DNA of 64,000 nucleotides from Strigamia acuminata (taxonomy: Eukaryota > Arthropoda > Chilopoda > Geophilomorpha > Linotaeniidae), in assembly GCA_949358305.1 (NCBI GenBank), contig OX442324.1, positions 7,041,601 to 7,105,600 of the forward strand. The letters are read 5' to 3'. Shown here piece by piece: positions 56,301 to 64,000 of the stretch (the stretch's first letter is position 1; the number at the start of each line of letters is the position of its first letter). The translations under genes and the position numbers were made by a program. Below the pieces are notes generated by a model that saw only the letters and a program-made list of their open reading frames with translations, searched no databases and was not told where the DNA came from.

Positions 56301-57571
56301 TTAGTTAAATCAATGGATGTAAAGTACTTGGCCTGATTAGTATGGTGAATTAATAGGTCAATACTTGGCATTTGAATTGCATCAACTTCTGTGATCGCAT
56401 TCAACCAGCGGTAGTCGATACATAATCGATACTTCCCGCCGGGTTTAGCCACTATGACGGGGTGACTTATATAAGGGCCAGTGGCAGGTTCGATTAACCC
56501 ATCAGCCTCTAACTCCTCGACCAATTCCGTCATAATGGCCTTCTTGGCTGGATTGTACATTCTATATGGCTGGTGTTTCCAAGTAGCACCAGGTTTAAAC
56601 TTGATGCTGTGCTTGGCCACCTTCGTACAGCCCAATTGATCTCGAAATACGTTTTTTAATTGCAAAAGAACGTTTACGAGTAACCGTTTTTCTTCCGCCG
56701 AGCTGTTGCAGCCTTCGACGAGTTTTTCTGCCCAATCAGGTGAAGTGGGAGTTCCTTCACCTTGGAGACCCAAAGTCCTAATGCTTGCTAAACAACAGTT
56801 AAGTTCAGTGGTCTCGTATGGCGCTGTCCATCCGGGCATGTCATCACAGGTGAACACAGCCCGTCGAGGATTAGGGTTTATCCCCGTTCTACGCATAAAA
56901 TTGTGACCCAAAATCAACCCACATACATTCTTGTGTAGAATTATGAAGGTCATAGGTGTAACTCTCCTTTTATCGGCCCATTTGACACAAAGACAAACTT
57001 GACCGATAGGTCGGTGATCTATTCCGACCGCGCAGACACGCATTCCGCGGGGACATTCTTGTATGAATTCCACCGGAATTTCTGTGTTTGAAAGGAGTTG
57101 TACTCCAATAAAACATTGGGTGGCTCCAGAGTCCATTAGTGCGTTGTAATCTAAACCTCCAATTTGGACATTCATACGCGGATCATCTTTGCCACCATTA
57201 ATTAATTTGCTATTGCAAAGTTTGCCAAGAAATATTTTTCGTTCTTTCTTGTTCCATTTTTCAAGTTTAAGAATTTTCCTTAACTTGAAAACTTTGGGTA
57301 CAAGCGGTTTCTTTGGCGCATTCCAACTTCCACTGAAAATACTCAAATTTTCTAGTTGGTCTGTCATGATTTTTAAATTCTCATCGACACCACCAGTGGA
57401 ACTACTAGCTTTCCGACAGACAGGCACTGCTTCGTAAGAAATGACCAACGATGGTGGTTTATTCTTCGAATCATCGACATAAGGTACTGTGAGATGACTA
57501 GGCTTATGTCTTATTTTAATTTCTTTTTTATGAAAAAATAAATCATTTGAAAATTCCGAGAGAGGAAACAA
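53336..57571 (-). CDS. pol: Gypsy pol polyprotein (PR-RT-RH-IN), ~1411 aa
   Basis: The polyprotein replicates and integrates the element. Counting from 57571: aspartic protease DSGA (147-150); reverse transcriptase with LPFGLCNAPSSFQ (453-465) and YLDD (483-486); RNase H with TDAS (Asp 634), the PELE region (682-685), ESDA (Asp 710) and VADALSR (Asp 753); integrase zinc finger HPLTGH (958-963) and CTHC (993-996), catalytic Asp 1026 (SIDLMG), Asp 1085 (SDNG) and Glu 1120 (NITER); and a GPY/F-like module (GPW, 1264-1266) before a charged tail. There is no ATG at 57571 (codon TTG); the frame is open up to 57625, overlapping gag, so pol is made by -1 frameshifting. 34 residues separate the last Asp and Glu, one fewer than usual. 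No stops or shifts. Confidence 0.97.
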   Translation of the reverse strand: MFPLSEFSNDLFFHKKEIKIRHKPSHLTVPYVDDSKNKPPSLVISYEAVPVCRKASSSTGGVDENLKIMTDQLENLSIFSGSWNAPKKPLVPKVFKLRKILKLEKWNKKERKIFLGKLCNSKLINGGKDDPRMNVQIGGLDYNALMDSGATQCFIGVQLLSNTEIPVEFIQECPRGMRVCAVGIDHRPIGQVCLCVKWADKRRVTPMTFIILHKNVCGLILGHNFMRRTGINPNPRRAVFTCDDMPGWTAPYETTELNCCLASIRTLGLQGEGTPTSPDWAEKLVEGCNSSAEEKRLLVNVLLQLKNVFRDQLGCTKVAKHSIKFKPGATWKHQPYRMYNPAKKAIMTELVEELEADGLIEPATGPYISHPVIVAKPGGKYRLCIDYRWLNAITEVDAIQMPSIDLLIHHTNQAKYFTSIDLTKGYHQMEMEEEDKSKTAFYTPKGKFQFKRLPFGLCNAPSSFQHLMTTVLGDSLYKHALVYLDDIIIFSDTWENHLLHIKDVLEKLDAANLTINKDKSKFGRTSLRFLGHLISEGSLLPDPDKVSAVRNFPKPTCSKDIQRFVGLANFFRKFIPNIANIARPLTNIMHDQAKFVWDDPQTTAFETIKDILCDKDQALLHMPDMNKPFVILTDASHSGLGAVLCQDVELFCEKKQKLIMVPKAVAYASRVLHGAEVRYSTPELECLAVVWAIERFRPYIEYTTFTLESDAKALSWLMSTPEPSGRFGRWAVKIQCGAFKIIFRRGAMNQVADALSRAPLSALDTPDYDYIEPEEITHFYPTWNGNRCASLQVTETERKHFLTNVGLSLDFFSESYNPVRFHDSGEKGEEEGCTRENCRHIDVHNCNHENVHTALTDILKVVPPTRDEIIEAQLKDPACSKILVYLKGDEKLKNRITDKHWLNAIRGYTLDEPEENKGVMLIYFAPTDEEELNDSGNGFKAVIPRSLVRRALFACHGHPLTGHAGMSKTLDRAKKMYFWPRMSKDTRNYVRSCTHCQQYKPSQHQKHRASYTPHNMTNPWETISIDLMGPKPAGRSQLKWILVIIDNCTKWIEVFPLATASSECIVNKMSEVFHRWGYPKKIISDNGKQFVSTIFNDFCRKNHVDIAHISPYHAAANITERANRTLKMMLALYSDIHSHWPKYLNSFAFAMRTAKSEATNCSPMILNTGRIVPLPFDPRITKHAIKFDKENPEAYVYSILDVIRRAHSEMHRKIQSNYEKHDRLHKDKYYICQFAKGDLVWKATHILSNKDKGISAGFAEKRDGPWEITAILGGGSYTLRKLSDNSKAKAINIQDLMPYIPSYPIEEWTLDQKVGTNESHPTPDWMAGQVINSSELINEPVSIETGDLVEEKEEETSQISSKEDETPQNPSKKRKRFPSPVRQSKRRPKPNTKYVTDFVQLINCLTQVKLG

Positions 57572-57581
57572 CTCGTTAGGC

Positions 57582-57622
57582 GGGGGTTGGGCAACTTGAA
57601 CAACCCCCTGAATCAGTTTTTT
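57582..57622 (-). promoter_or_regulatory. -1 ribosomal frameshift signal (gag-pol)
   Basis: In gag frame the codons are ACA AAA AAC TGA, containing the canonical slippery heptamer A AAA AAC (57622-57616) directly before the gag stop. After a 7-base spacer, GGGGGTTG (57608-57601) and CAACCCCC (57589-57582) form a perfect 8-bp stem with an 11-base loop. A -1 slip continues as CTG ATT CAG into pol, which is open from 57625. Heptamer, spacing, stem and frames all agree. Confidence 0.95.
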
Positions 57623-59670
57623 GTCTCATCGGGAGTGACTGACTCAGTGGCTGCTGGTAAATGCTTAATTAACAGGTCAACCATGTTTTTCTGGAAGTCA
57701 GTAAATTTGGAGTCTAAAGTTTCTGACGTAACCCAATTTTGTTTGGGTCGTTTAAACTCGGGGTTGGGAGCAGAGTGGTTAAATCTTTTATTTGTATTTA
57801 ACGAGTCTGATTTCCCTGCTAATTTTTTGGCAAGAGCGGGACATTCTCTTTTAAAATGTCCAGGCTCGTGACAGAAAAAGCATTTTCCAGTAGTTTTTTC
57901 ATACTGGGCGGCAAATAATCGCTCCATTGAACCATCGTCAGTTGAGTCGTCATTTTCCGACTCGTCTTCATCTTCAACTTCATCTTGTGTTTGCGTTAAA
58001 CGTAGTGAGGTTTTGGATGGAAAAATCTTAGATTTTTCGTGAAGTTTGGGAGTAGGATGATTCTCTCGATTATCGTACTCCAATTTGGCTGCAAGTTGAG
58101 AACTTTCAAACTTAGAGCGATTTGCTCCTACATATTGTAGAATGTCATCTACTGTAAAGTTACCATACATTCCTTGTGTACATAACGCCGTGAAACTTTC
58201 TTGAGTTAGATTGTCGAATAATTGCGCACGTCCAGTTTTATCACCTGGCGGCACTTCACCTTGTTCTTGCGTATAACGCAGAAGAAAACTATAAAGTGAT
58301 TCGTCGGCTCGTTGTTTTACATTAAGAAGTCGCCTTTCTCTTGTAAGTGGAACGAGGTCGAAACAATCGAGAAAAGAGGCTTCGAAAGTTCGCCAACTGT
58401 TAAAAGTATGGCGTTGCTTATGGAACCAACGTTGTGCATGGCCTAATAGTCGTCCAGGTACAGCAGTGTGTACCATGTCGTCTAAAGGAATGCCTTTCCC
58501 GAGTGCGACAGCTTTGACGATTTCAAGGAATCGCGCAACCTCTGTCTGTTTCCCGTCAAAAATAGGAATCTCGATTCCTTTTCCAAAATTCTGACTGGGA
58601 TTACTCGGGCTTCGAATCTGACCAACCAAACCCTGAATAATTTGTTTTACGTTTTCGTCTGACAAATTAGAAGCAGAGTTCGAATTGGGTGTAGACCGAC
58701 TTTCTTGGTCTCTGAGTGGCGGATTTGGTTCTTCTCGAAAATTTTGGCGTCTATCAGGTGGCGGAGGAGAACGAGAATTATTACGTCGGTGGAAATTATT
58801 GTTATAATTTCCCCCTCCACCAGCGTGAGATTCGTCACTACTCGAGTTAGGATCGGAGTCACGAGGGTCACCAGGAGCTCTGGGAAATCGTTGATTTCTC
58901 GGCGGAGCTCGTCCACCCTGAGAGCGGGAATTTCTATAATTCCTAAAATCCCCATCAGATTGGGTGTGAGATTGAAAATTTTGATAATTTTCATTTCTCC
59001 CCCTTGGTAGGACCGACAGATTAGTTCGAGGCTGTGGAACTCGAAAAGAATCATTCAAATTCCCAGTGGGAGCGGGTAAATTATTATTTACTGCCGTCGC
59101 ACTTGGCAAATTTCGGGAAATTGGCGCAGAAATATTTCCTTGTCCGGAATTTCCCATTCTTTCGGCCGAATTCGATCGCCAAGAACTAGCTGGTAACTGA
59201 ATCGAAGGTTGAACGGATAATGAAGAATTTAACTGCCCATTGTCGTCACGAGCAACATTCATTCGCCATCCAGGTAATTGCTGGTAGCGATATGTGGCCG
59301 GTGAACGAGGGCCAGTTCGATCTACAGAAACACTTCGTTCGTTGGTTACAACTACATCGGGAGTAATTACACGATTTCTCTCGTGATGATTATTCGCCGT
59401 GTATTGTTGAGCTTCACACAGAGAGGAAAACTGCGTCACTTCCAATTGGTAATGGCGACAGTAAACCTCTAAATCATGCGGGACGGATAGTGGATCCGTT
59501 TGAGAACTACCTGGGTTGGAAACGTCTCTAGGAACATTTTCTTCCCCCTGGCTTTCTAAATCAGACTCCACAATTCCTCTTGGTGTTTCACACATACCAC
59601 CACGTCGTCGTGCTCCACGATTTCCTCGTGTTCCACGAACTCTTACAGGTCTACGGGCCATAATACTCAA
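57613..59670 (-). CDS. gag: Gypsy gag, 685 aa
   Basis: The structural protein of the virus-like particle. The ATG at 59670 opens MSIMARRPVRVRGTRGNRGA, an Arg/Gly-rich N terminus. A long Arg/Asn/Ser-rich region follows (to about residue 330). A capsid-like helical domain spans about 345-500 (FDGKQTEVARFLEI; AQRWFHKQRHTFNSW; SLYSFLLRYTQEQG). An acidic stretch DEVEDEDESENDDS precedes a single CCHC zinc knuckle CFFCHEPGHFKREC (597-610). The frame ends in the frameshift heptamer. Unusually long, basic-rich N terminus; otherwise typical of Gypsy gag. Confidence 0.95.
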   Translation of the reverse strand: MSIMARRPVRVRGTRGNRGARRRGGMCETPRGIVESDLESQGEENVPRDVSNPGSSQTDPLSVPHDLEVYCRHYQLEVTQFSSLCEAQQYTANNHHERNRVITPDVVVTNERSVSVDRTGPRSPATYRYQQLPGWRMNVARDDNGQLNSSLSVQPSIQLPASSWRSNSAERMGNSGQGNISAPISRNLPSATAVNNNLPAPTGNLNDSFRVPQPRTNLSVLPRGRNENYQNFQSHTQSDGDFRNYRNSRSQGGRAPPRNQRFPRAPGDPRDSDPNSSSDESHAGGGGNYNNNFHRRNNSRSPPPPDRRQNFREEPNPPLRDQESRSTPNSNSASNLSDENVKQIIQGLVGQIRSPSNPSQNFGKGIEIPIFDGKQTEVARFLEIVKAVALGKGIPLDDMVHTAVPGRLLGHAQRWFHKQRHTFNSWRTFEASFLDCFDLVPLTRERRLLNVKQRADESLYSFLLRYTQEQGEVPPGDKTGRAQLFDNLTQESFTALCTQGMYGNFTVDDILQYVGANRSKFESSQLAAKLEYDNRENHPTPKLHEKSKIFPSKTSLRLTQTQDEVEDEDESENDDSTDDGSMERLFAAQYEKTTGKCFFCHEPGHFKRECPALAKKLAGKSDSLNTNKRFNHSAPNPEFKRPKQNWVTSETLDSKFTDFQKNMVDLLIKHLPAATESVTPDETKN

Positions 59671-60504
59671 AGAAATACACGTACAAAAGAAAAAATAAAC
59701 TTTAACTGACTAGCGTAAATGTAACACGCTTAATATTAAACTAAGAAATAATTTGAAAAAATACAACCTTAGCTGCTAAAACTGAAGTGGCTTCGGGAAA
59801 AAACTGTCCTGTTGCGTGGTCAAGAATGGTCCAAACGGGCACTGGTCACAAAGGCACAACTGGATGGTCGCACTGTCGAAAAGCAAGTGTGGCTGAATAT
59901 TGGTTGTCAAACTAGCTTCCGGAAAATCTCCTTTGTCAAGACAGTCTGCTGCGATTGGCGATGTTGAAAAATTTCTGATAATTTCTAACCCGAAATTCTC
60001 AACAATGTCACATCTGGATGACCTACTCCGAGCTGCATCGTGAGTGGCTCTCTTTGGCACATTCTTTACCTTGTCAGGGATTAAAAAATCATAATTCCTA
60101 ACATTGACAGAACAATAGAAAACTAGTCAAGTTTTTAACCAGTAACATAAAATATTTTAACTTTTTATTTTTTAGTCAGCAGAATTTCTAGTCAAATTCG
60201 TTTTTGATCGAAATTCAAGGTTTCGCAATTTTTCAGAATATAGCCGAATATTCTGGGAAAATCAAAATAGATTTTTTCGTAAGAGATTCGGAATTATAAT
60301 GAGTTTTCAAAATAATCCAAAAATTCGACTCCAAATATTTCCAAAAGATAATGAGAATTTTTTGAAAACAAATGAATATTTCACAGTAAATTTATAGAGA
60401 AAAATCGGAAATTTTCTAATTATAATATCTACATAAAATAATCAAAAAATTCATTTTTCAATTTTACACTTGATCACAGAGTTCACTTCAATAAAATGCA
60501 ACCT
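59671..60504 (-). other. 5' leader of the Gypsy element
   Basis: 834 bp between primer site and gag. It contains an unrelated short frame (60060-59776) starting MPKRATHDAARSRSS with no recognisable domain; its sense and position would suit a leader uORF, but I do not call it a gene. Packaging or IRES functions are possible but not visible. Confidence 0.55.
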
Positions 60505-60522
60505 ATCTCGGTAGAACCTCCA
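60505..60522 (-). promoter_or_regulatory. Primer binding site for tRNA-Gln
   Basis: Two bases (CG) after the 5' LTR, the sense strand reads TGGAGGTTCTACCGAGAT. The plus strand, ATCTCGGTAGAACCTCCA, equals the 3' end of animal tRNA-Gln (ATCTCGGTGGAACCT plus CCA) with one mismatch. Recognised from knowledge of tRNA-Gln; not checked against this genome. Confidence 0.8.
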
Positions 60523-60524
60523 CG

Positions 60525-62113
60525 TGTGACGATTACCTTCTGGAGATAGCAATTGCTAAACTAAAGTGTGAACTATCCGTGTGAAAATGTAAAATATGCA
60601 AACCTGATGTTTTCTCAAAACATATAACATTTATTCCGGTTTGAACCTTATATAAATACTATGCCTACAAGTGGCTAAAATGACGATAAGTTAAACTATA
60701 CAGTTATTTGGCAAAAGCCCTGAAATAATATCATTTGAAGGCTTCAGTCATGCAATAAGAATTTGTAACGGTCTTATTGCTGTGACGTAAAAGATGTCAT
60801 CTATGAATGGCTTTGGCTTCTAAATGGTCCGGGGTTTGGTTCTAAAAGGCGTGTAAATGGTTAGGCTGGGTGGGTTATATCCGAGAGGTGCGGTTGACTT
60901 TTCTGTATCGTCACACACATCGCGTCGCAGATAATTATTGTAATCAATAATTATTGCGAGATGTAACAATGTGAGAATAAATATTCATATTAATTCTATG
61001 GAATTGATCATGATATTTTATAGTCACAAACTTAACTAAAACTATGAAAATAAGTAAAATATATTAAAATAGCGCCGAGCTATTTTTGCCCCGAGTGCAA
61101 TCAACATCTAAGTTAGACTTAAATGTTCCGTCGAACCAATAACGAATTGAATCGAAATATCTCGCAGGAAAGGTTATCCATCGCCGGGAAATTACTCCAC
61201 TCGGTCCTGGCTGGCGGGAGAGTAACCGGGAAATTACTCCGCGTCGATCACTCTGATAATGCGTCTGTGAAATATAAATACTCCACTCTAGATTCTACAT
61301 TACCAATGCGTCTGTGAATTTTACTCCACTCTAGATTCTGCACTCTACAACGGAATGTTGGCATGAAGCTGGAGGGAGTGCGTCTGTGGGTTGTACCCCA
61401 CTCTAGATACTACACTTAAATGTGTCTGTGAATCTCTCCACTCTAGTTACTACATTTCTACAACGGAATGTTGGCATGAAGAGGCGGGAAGTGTGTCTGT
61501 GAGTCTTCTACCCACTCTAGATACTTACACTAAATACAAAGTATTTCTACAACGGATTGTCGGAACGCAGAGAAGTATAATATGTGCTCAAGTAATATCA
61601 GTATCAAACAAAAACAGAACAAGAGCGAGCTATATCCGTTTTGCAGGGGGATATATACTCGGTGAGGAGAATAGCTGTTCAGTGATCCAATGGGATCACT
61701 GGGCAGTCAAATCCATCCAATCCCAGATCATAGGAAGTGGATACTCAGGACATAGTCTTCTACTAGGTCCACTACAGGAACTGGATACGCAGGACACATT
61801 TTGGATTAAGTCCCTTTGACTATAATCCAAAAGGAGTCCAACTCACAGTGGGTGATGGGGGGTGACTTCACCAGGTGTAGAGTTTGCACATAATTCAATA
61901 GAATTATGTGACAAATAAATCAACTAGTATTTAAACATCCAAAAGTATTTAAAAGTGTATAAAGTTGCAGTGGAATAAAATATAAATAGTAATTTATATT
62001 TTATTCACTCAAAAATTGTCGAAATTTGAAATTGCCGCTAAAACGTATCAGCGCCATCTATTGACAAAATAAACGTCCTAACTAACAACGTGCATGACAG
62101 TGTAACCGTCACA
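60525..62113 (-). repeat. 5' LTR (1589 bp) with promoter
   Basis: Same sequence as the 3' LTR bar one base. On the sense strand TTTATATAAGG (about 60657-60647) is a TATA box and AATAAA (60635-60630) lies just after it, so transcription starting about 30 bases from the TATA box would begin near 60625, with about 100 bases of R plus U5. A poly-A signal in U3 ahead of R would be read only in the 3' LTR. The start site is inferred. Confidence 0.9.
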
Positions 62114-62117
62114 AGTT

Positions 62118-62909
62118 ACATGAAGTAACAGACCTTGAGCAGACATTTTTACCGACTGGTAACACGAATGTCACCGTTTACAAAAGGGGAAATGGTCGCC
62201 TTAGCAACAGACCCTGAGAATGTCTAATTACAACAACCACCCATGCCAAGTTCATAGCAGTTAGTTGAGGGACCATTTCATGTCGAAGCATGCTTATTAC
62301 CGGCGTTAGTCATCCCGGATTCGCTCTACAGCAACAATAACAGAACAGCGAATATATTAGTTAGAGAGTGGGATTGAATCCTGCAGCATCAATAACATAA
62401 CAGTGATTATGCGTATTAAGTTGAGAGTTGAGGTTGCCCGATGTGTCGATAAGAAGTAAGAGAGATCATAAGATAACCAATTCATTACAAACAGAGAGAA
62501 CAACCAGAAAAACAAGAGCGAGCGCAACTTCCGGTGAAACCTGCGTTTATATAGTTCTCTAGAACAGTGAGATTGGCGATAGCCAATCAGACAGCTGGAT
62601 CCACGGATTCGTGGGTCACTTTAGTCCGAACCTTGTAGAGGACTCGGTCCTTAAGGGGATCCGATTGGTTCCCTTTAACTGGTAAGTAAGTCACAAGTTA
62701 TTGATTCATTAGAATCAATAATAAGTCAAATAATACTTACTTGTTAGTTGGATCAATAAATGATATATATTTATTCGTTGAGTTTTAATAATCATTAAAA
62801 CTCTTATTTCTTGTTTTTAAACCGGGCGCGTTAATTATACCGCGCCATCTAGTGTGAACATTCGTTACTACGGTTTTATTGTTGGTCATATGATTCGGTA
62901 CGGATCACA
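62118..62909. repeat. Right part of older LTR-like element
   Basis: It continues the unit type seen before the Gypsy element (TAACAGACC.TGAG, TTTACCGACTGG) and ends with GCGCCATCTAGTG...GATCACA, resembling the Gypsy LTR end GCGCCATCTATTG...GTCACA. Together with 47195-48133 it makes an LTR of about 1.73 kb. The bases outside (GAAGG and AATTA) do not match, so no target duplication is confirmed. Confidence 0.65.
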
Positions 62910-63489
62910 AATTATTATTTGAGTCGATGTTATCAATGATTATTCAGTATTCATTATGTTATTTACCGTTTATTGACTCTTTTCAATGTATTTCTTATTT
63001 TGGATATGTTCCAAGTTGTATTCCGTACAATTGTACGTGATTGTGTTATATTTAAGTGCATTAAGCACCTTGCTGTTAGTTTTCCATCAAATGCATGTGG
63101 CATCATGCATCTTGTAATATTTTCCTTTTTTATATTGCCCAATTCTAACACCAGATGGTGTTATCGTTTGTTATTCTCACCCAAGATGGCCGCACACAGG
63201 TGCGAGGATGTTTTCCAACCTTTTCAAATGAATAGGAACATTACATGTAAGCATTATTTCGATTAAACATTATATTTTATTGTTTTAACTCATTGCCAGT
63301 TAACCTAGCACGTTTATAAGTGCTTAGTTTATAGTTTTTGCGCAGATAAGTGGCATTAGGCCACGCGCACTTGTTTTTCACGGCAAAACGTCCGTGTTAC
63401 GTTCGTCTCGGGTCGAGACGGCGCCTTCCGTGCTAAATACACGCTTCCACCGGTGTTATTCGCACCGTTTTGCGCTTCACTTGCCTACA
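62910..63489 (+). repeat. Probable 5' LTR of a second LTR element
   Basis: The sequence before the primer-like site at 63492 ends CTTGCCTACA, a CA end as LTRs have, and holds CpG-rich U5-like sequence (TCTCGGGTCGAGACGGCGCC). The start is not fixed; TGTTATC near 62926 is one candidate. The second LTR lies outside the window, so this is provisional. Confidence 0.4.
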
Positions 63490-63491
63490 AG

Positions 63492-63502
63492 TGGTAGCAG
63501 AG
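63492..63502 (+). promoter_or_regulatory. Primer site-like sequence (initiator Met tRNA)
   Basis: TGGTAGCAGAG matches the complement of the 3' end of animal initiator tRNA-Met (CTCTGCTA plus CCA) over 11 bases, two bases after a CA. The match stops after 11 bases. Confidence 0.45.
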
Positions 63503-64000
63503 CGCTGGAGACGATCCACTGTGCAATTTTCGTTAATTTACTGCAAAATTTTCGCGTTTATCGCGAATTTTTGCAGCATTTATCTATTTTCAGATTTTCG
63601 TCACTATTTTCCACCGATTTTCGTCTTGCCAACGTCTTAGCGACGTTGATTCGACGTTCTTACGACGCCTCATTCCTTAATTTTGCCGAAAATTCCGCGG
63701 GCTACGCGAATTTTCCGGCAAATTTCATATTTTTCAGGTTTTTCGCCGATTTTCCTTGTACGACAACGTCTTCGCGACGTTTACCACTAGAAACGGGCGA
63801 TTCCCGCTGCTTAGTGCCCCGGTGCACGGCAGTATCGACGATTTATATCGATTTTCGACGATTTATCGCTTTTTCGGCGATCAAATGCGATTTGGCCAAA
63901 TAATCGCACATCAATCGGTTTTTCACCGCACCGAATTAATCAATACTTCCCTTTCAGTAGTCGTATTACCTTTGTTAGTTTTTAAGGGGGATTTTGGTGT
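63503..64000 (+). other. Leader-like sequence of the second LTR element
   Basis: Rich in TTTTCG, CGACG and GCGAATTTT words, with an open frame (to 63903) that has no recognised domain. It probably leads to a gag gene beyond the window edge. Confidence 0.4.

Larger units (their letters stand above)
48134..62113 (-). mobile_element. Complete 13,980-bp Gypsy-type LTR retrotransposon
   Basis: On the minus strand the order is 5' LTR (60525-62113), tRNA-Gln-type primer site, leader, gag, -1 frameshift site, pol, 1.3-kb gap, third ORF, 3' untranslated region, polypurine tract, 3' LTR (48134-49722). The 4-bp target duplication is AGTT (48130-48133 and 62114-62117). Pol order (protease, RT, RNase H, integrase) is that of Ty3/Gypsy. 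All three ORFs are open and the LTRs are nearly identical, so the copy is young and potentially active. Its GC content is higher than that of the surroundings. Confidence 0.97.

Noticed and set aside
59776-60060. 94-codon leader frame as an extra retroelement gene
   Set aside because: Short, no motif and no conservation evidence; mentioned as part of the leader only.
60505-60522. tRNA gene at the tRNA-Gln-like sequence
   Set aside because: Only the last 18 bases of a tRNA are present, placed exactly where a primer binding site belongs; no cloverleaf upstream.

Overview
The window is an AT-rich, repeat-laden piece of an animal nuclear genome, most likely from an invertebrate. It has spliced exons with GT/AG junctions and long introns. 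DNA transposons, MITE-like elements and LTR retrotransposons are very dense. Nothing is prokaryotic: there are no operons, no ribosome binding sites and no dense coding. Short TTAGGTT/CCTAACC motifs at two places fit an arthropod but are too weak to name a group.

Host genes. One host gene is clear: an OTUD5 (DUBA) deubiquitinase on the minus strand. Seven coding exons run from the initiator ATG at 43770 down to 20147 (43770-43620, 42024-41657, 41591-41501, 31788-31724, 31663-31507, 31449-31301, 20344-20147). They join in frame into 393 codons carrying the OTU catalytic Asp, Cys and His. The last exon(s), with the expected C-terminal ubiquitin-interacting motif, are not visible and probably lie left of the window. 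Two introns of about 10 and 11 kb are filled with transposons. About 1.9 kb beyond the OTUD5 start, on the plus strand, two small exons (45656-45698 and 45824-45933) encode what looks like the FATC tail of a PIKK-family protein (TRRAP-like), followed by AATAAA. No upstream exons of that gene are visible.

Layout. 1-20 kb, downstream of the last visible OTUD5 exon: foldback elements, a perfect 20-bp satellite invaded by a TTAA-flanked MITE, Tc3/Tc1 transposase relics, a 1.27-kb element with 10-bp target duplications and GCGCGGAAT arrays, hAT MITEs and a LINE fragment. 20-43.8 kb, the OTUD5 gene: a palindromic Tc1 element of two 5' halves, an 850-bp GTCGAC-array element with 9-bp target duplications, a 21-bp minisatellite, and a 2.55-kb hAT transposon with perfect 8-bp target duplications and one visible frameshift. 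44-48 kb: LTR-like fragments and the PIKK exons.

48134-62113 is the best-preserved system: a 13,980-bp Gypsy-type LTR retrotransposon on the minus strand. Its 1589-bp LTRs differ at one noticed base and it has a 4-bp target duplication (AGTT). It carries a tRNA-Gln primer site, intact gag (CCHC knuckle), pol (protease, RT, RNase H, integrase) and a 551-aa third ORF with CxxC motifs in the env position. Gag and pol are linked by a textbook -1 frameshift signal: A AAA AAC, 7-nt spacer, 8-bp stem. The element sits inside an older, related LTR-like sequence (47195-48133 plus 62118-62909). The right edge (about 62910-64000) looks like the 5' end of a second LTR element with an initiator-Met-type primer site.

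All calls come from reading the sequence. No database search was possible, so family names rest on recognised motifs.
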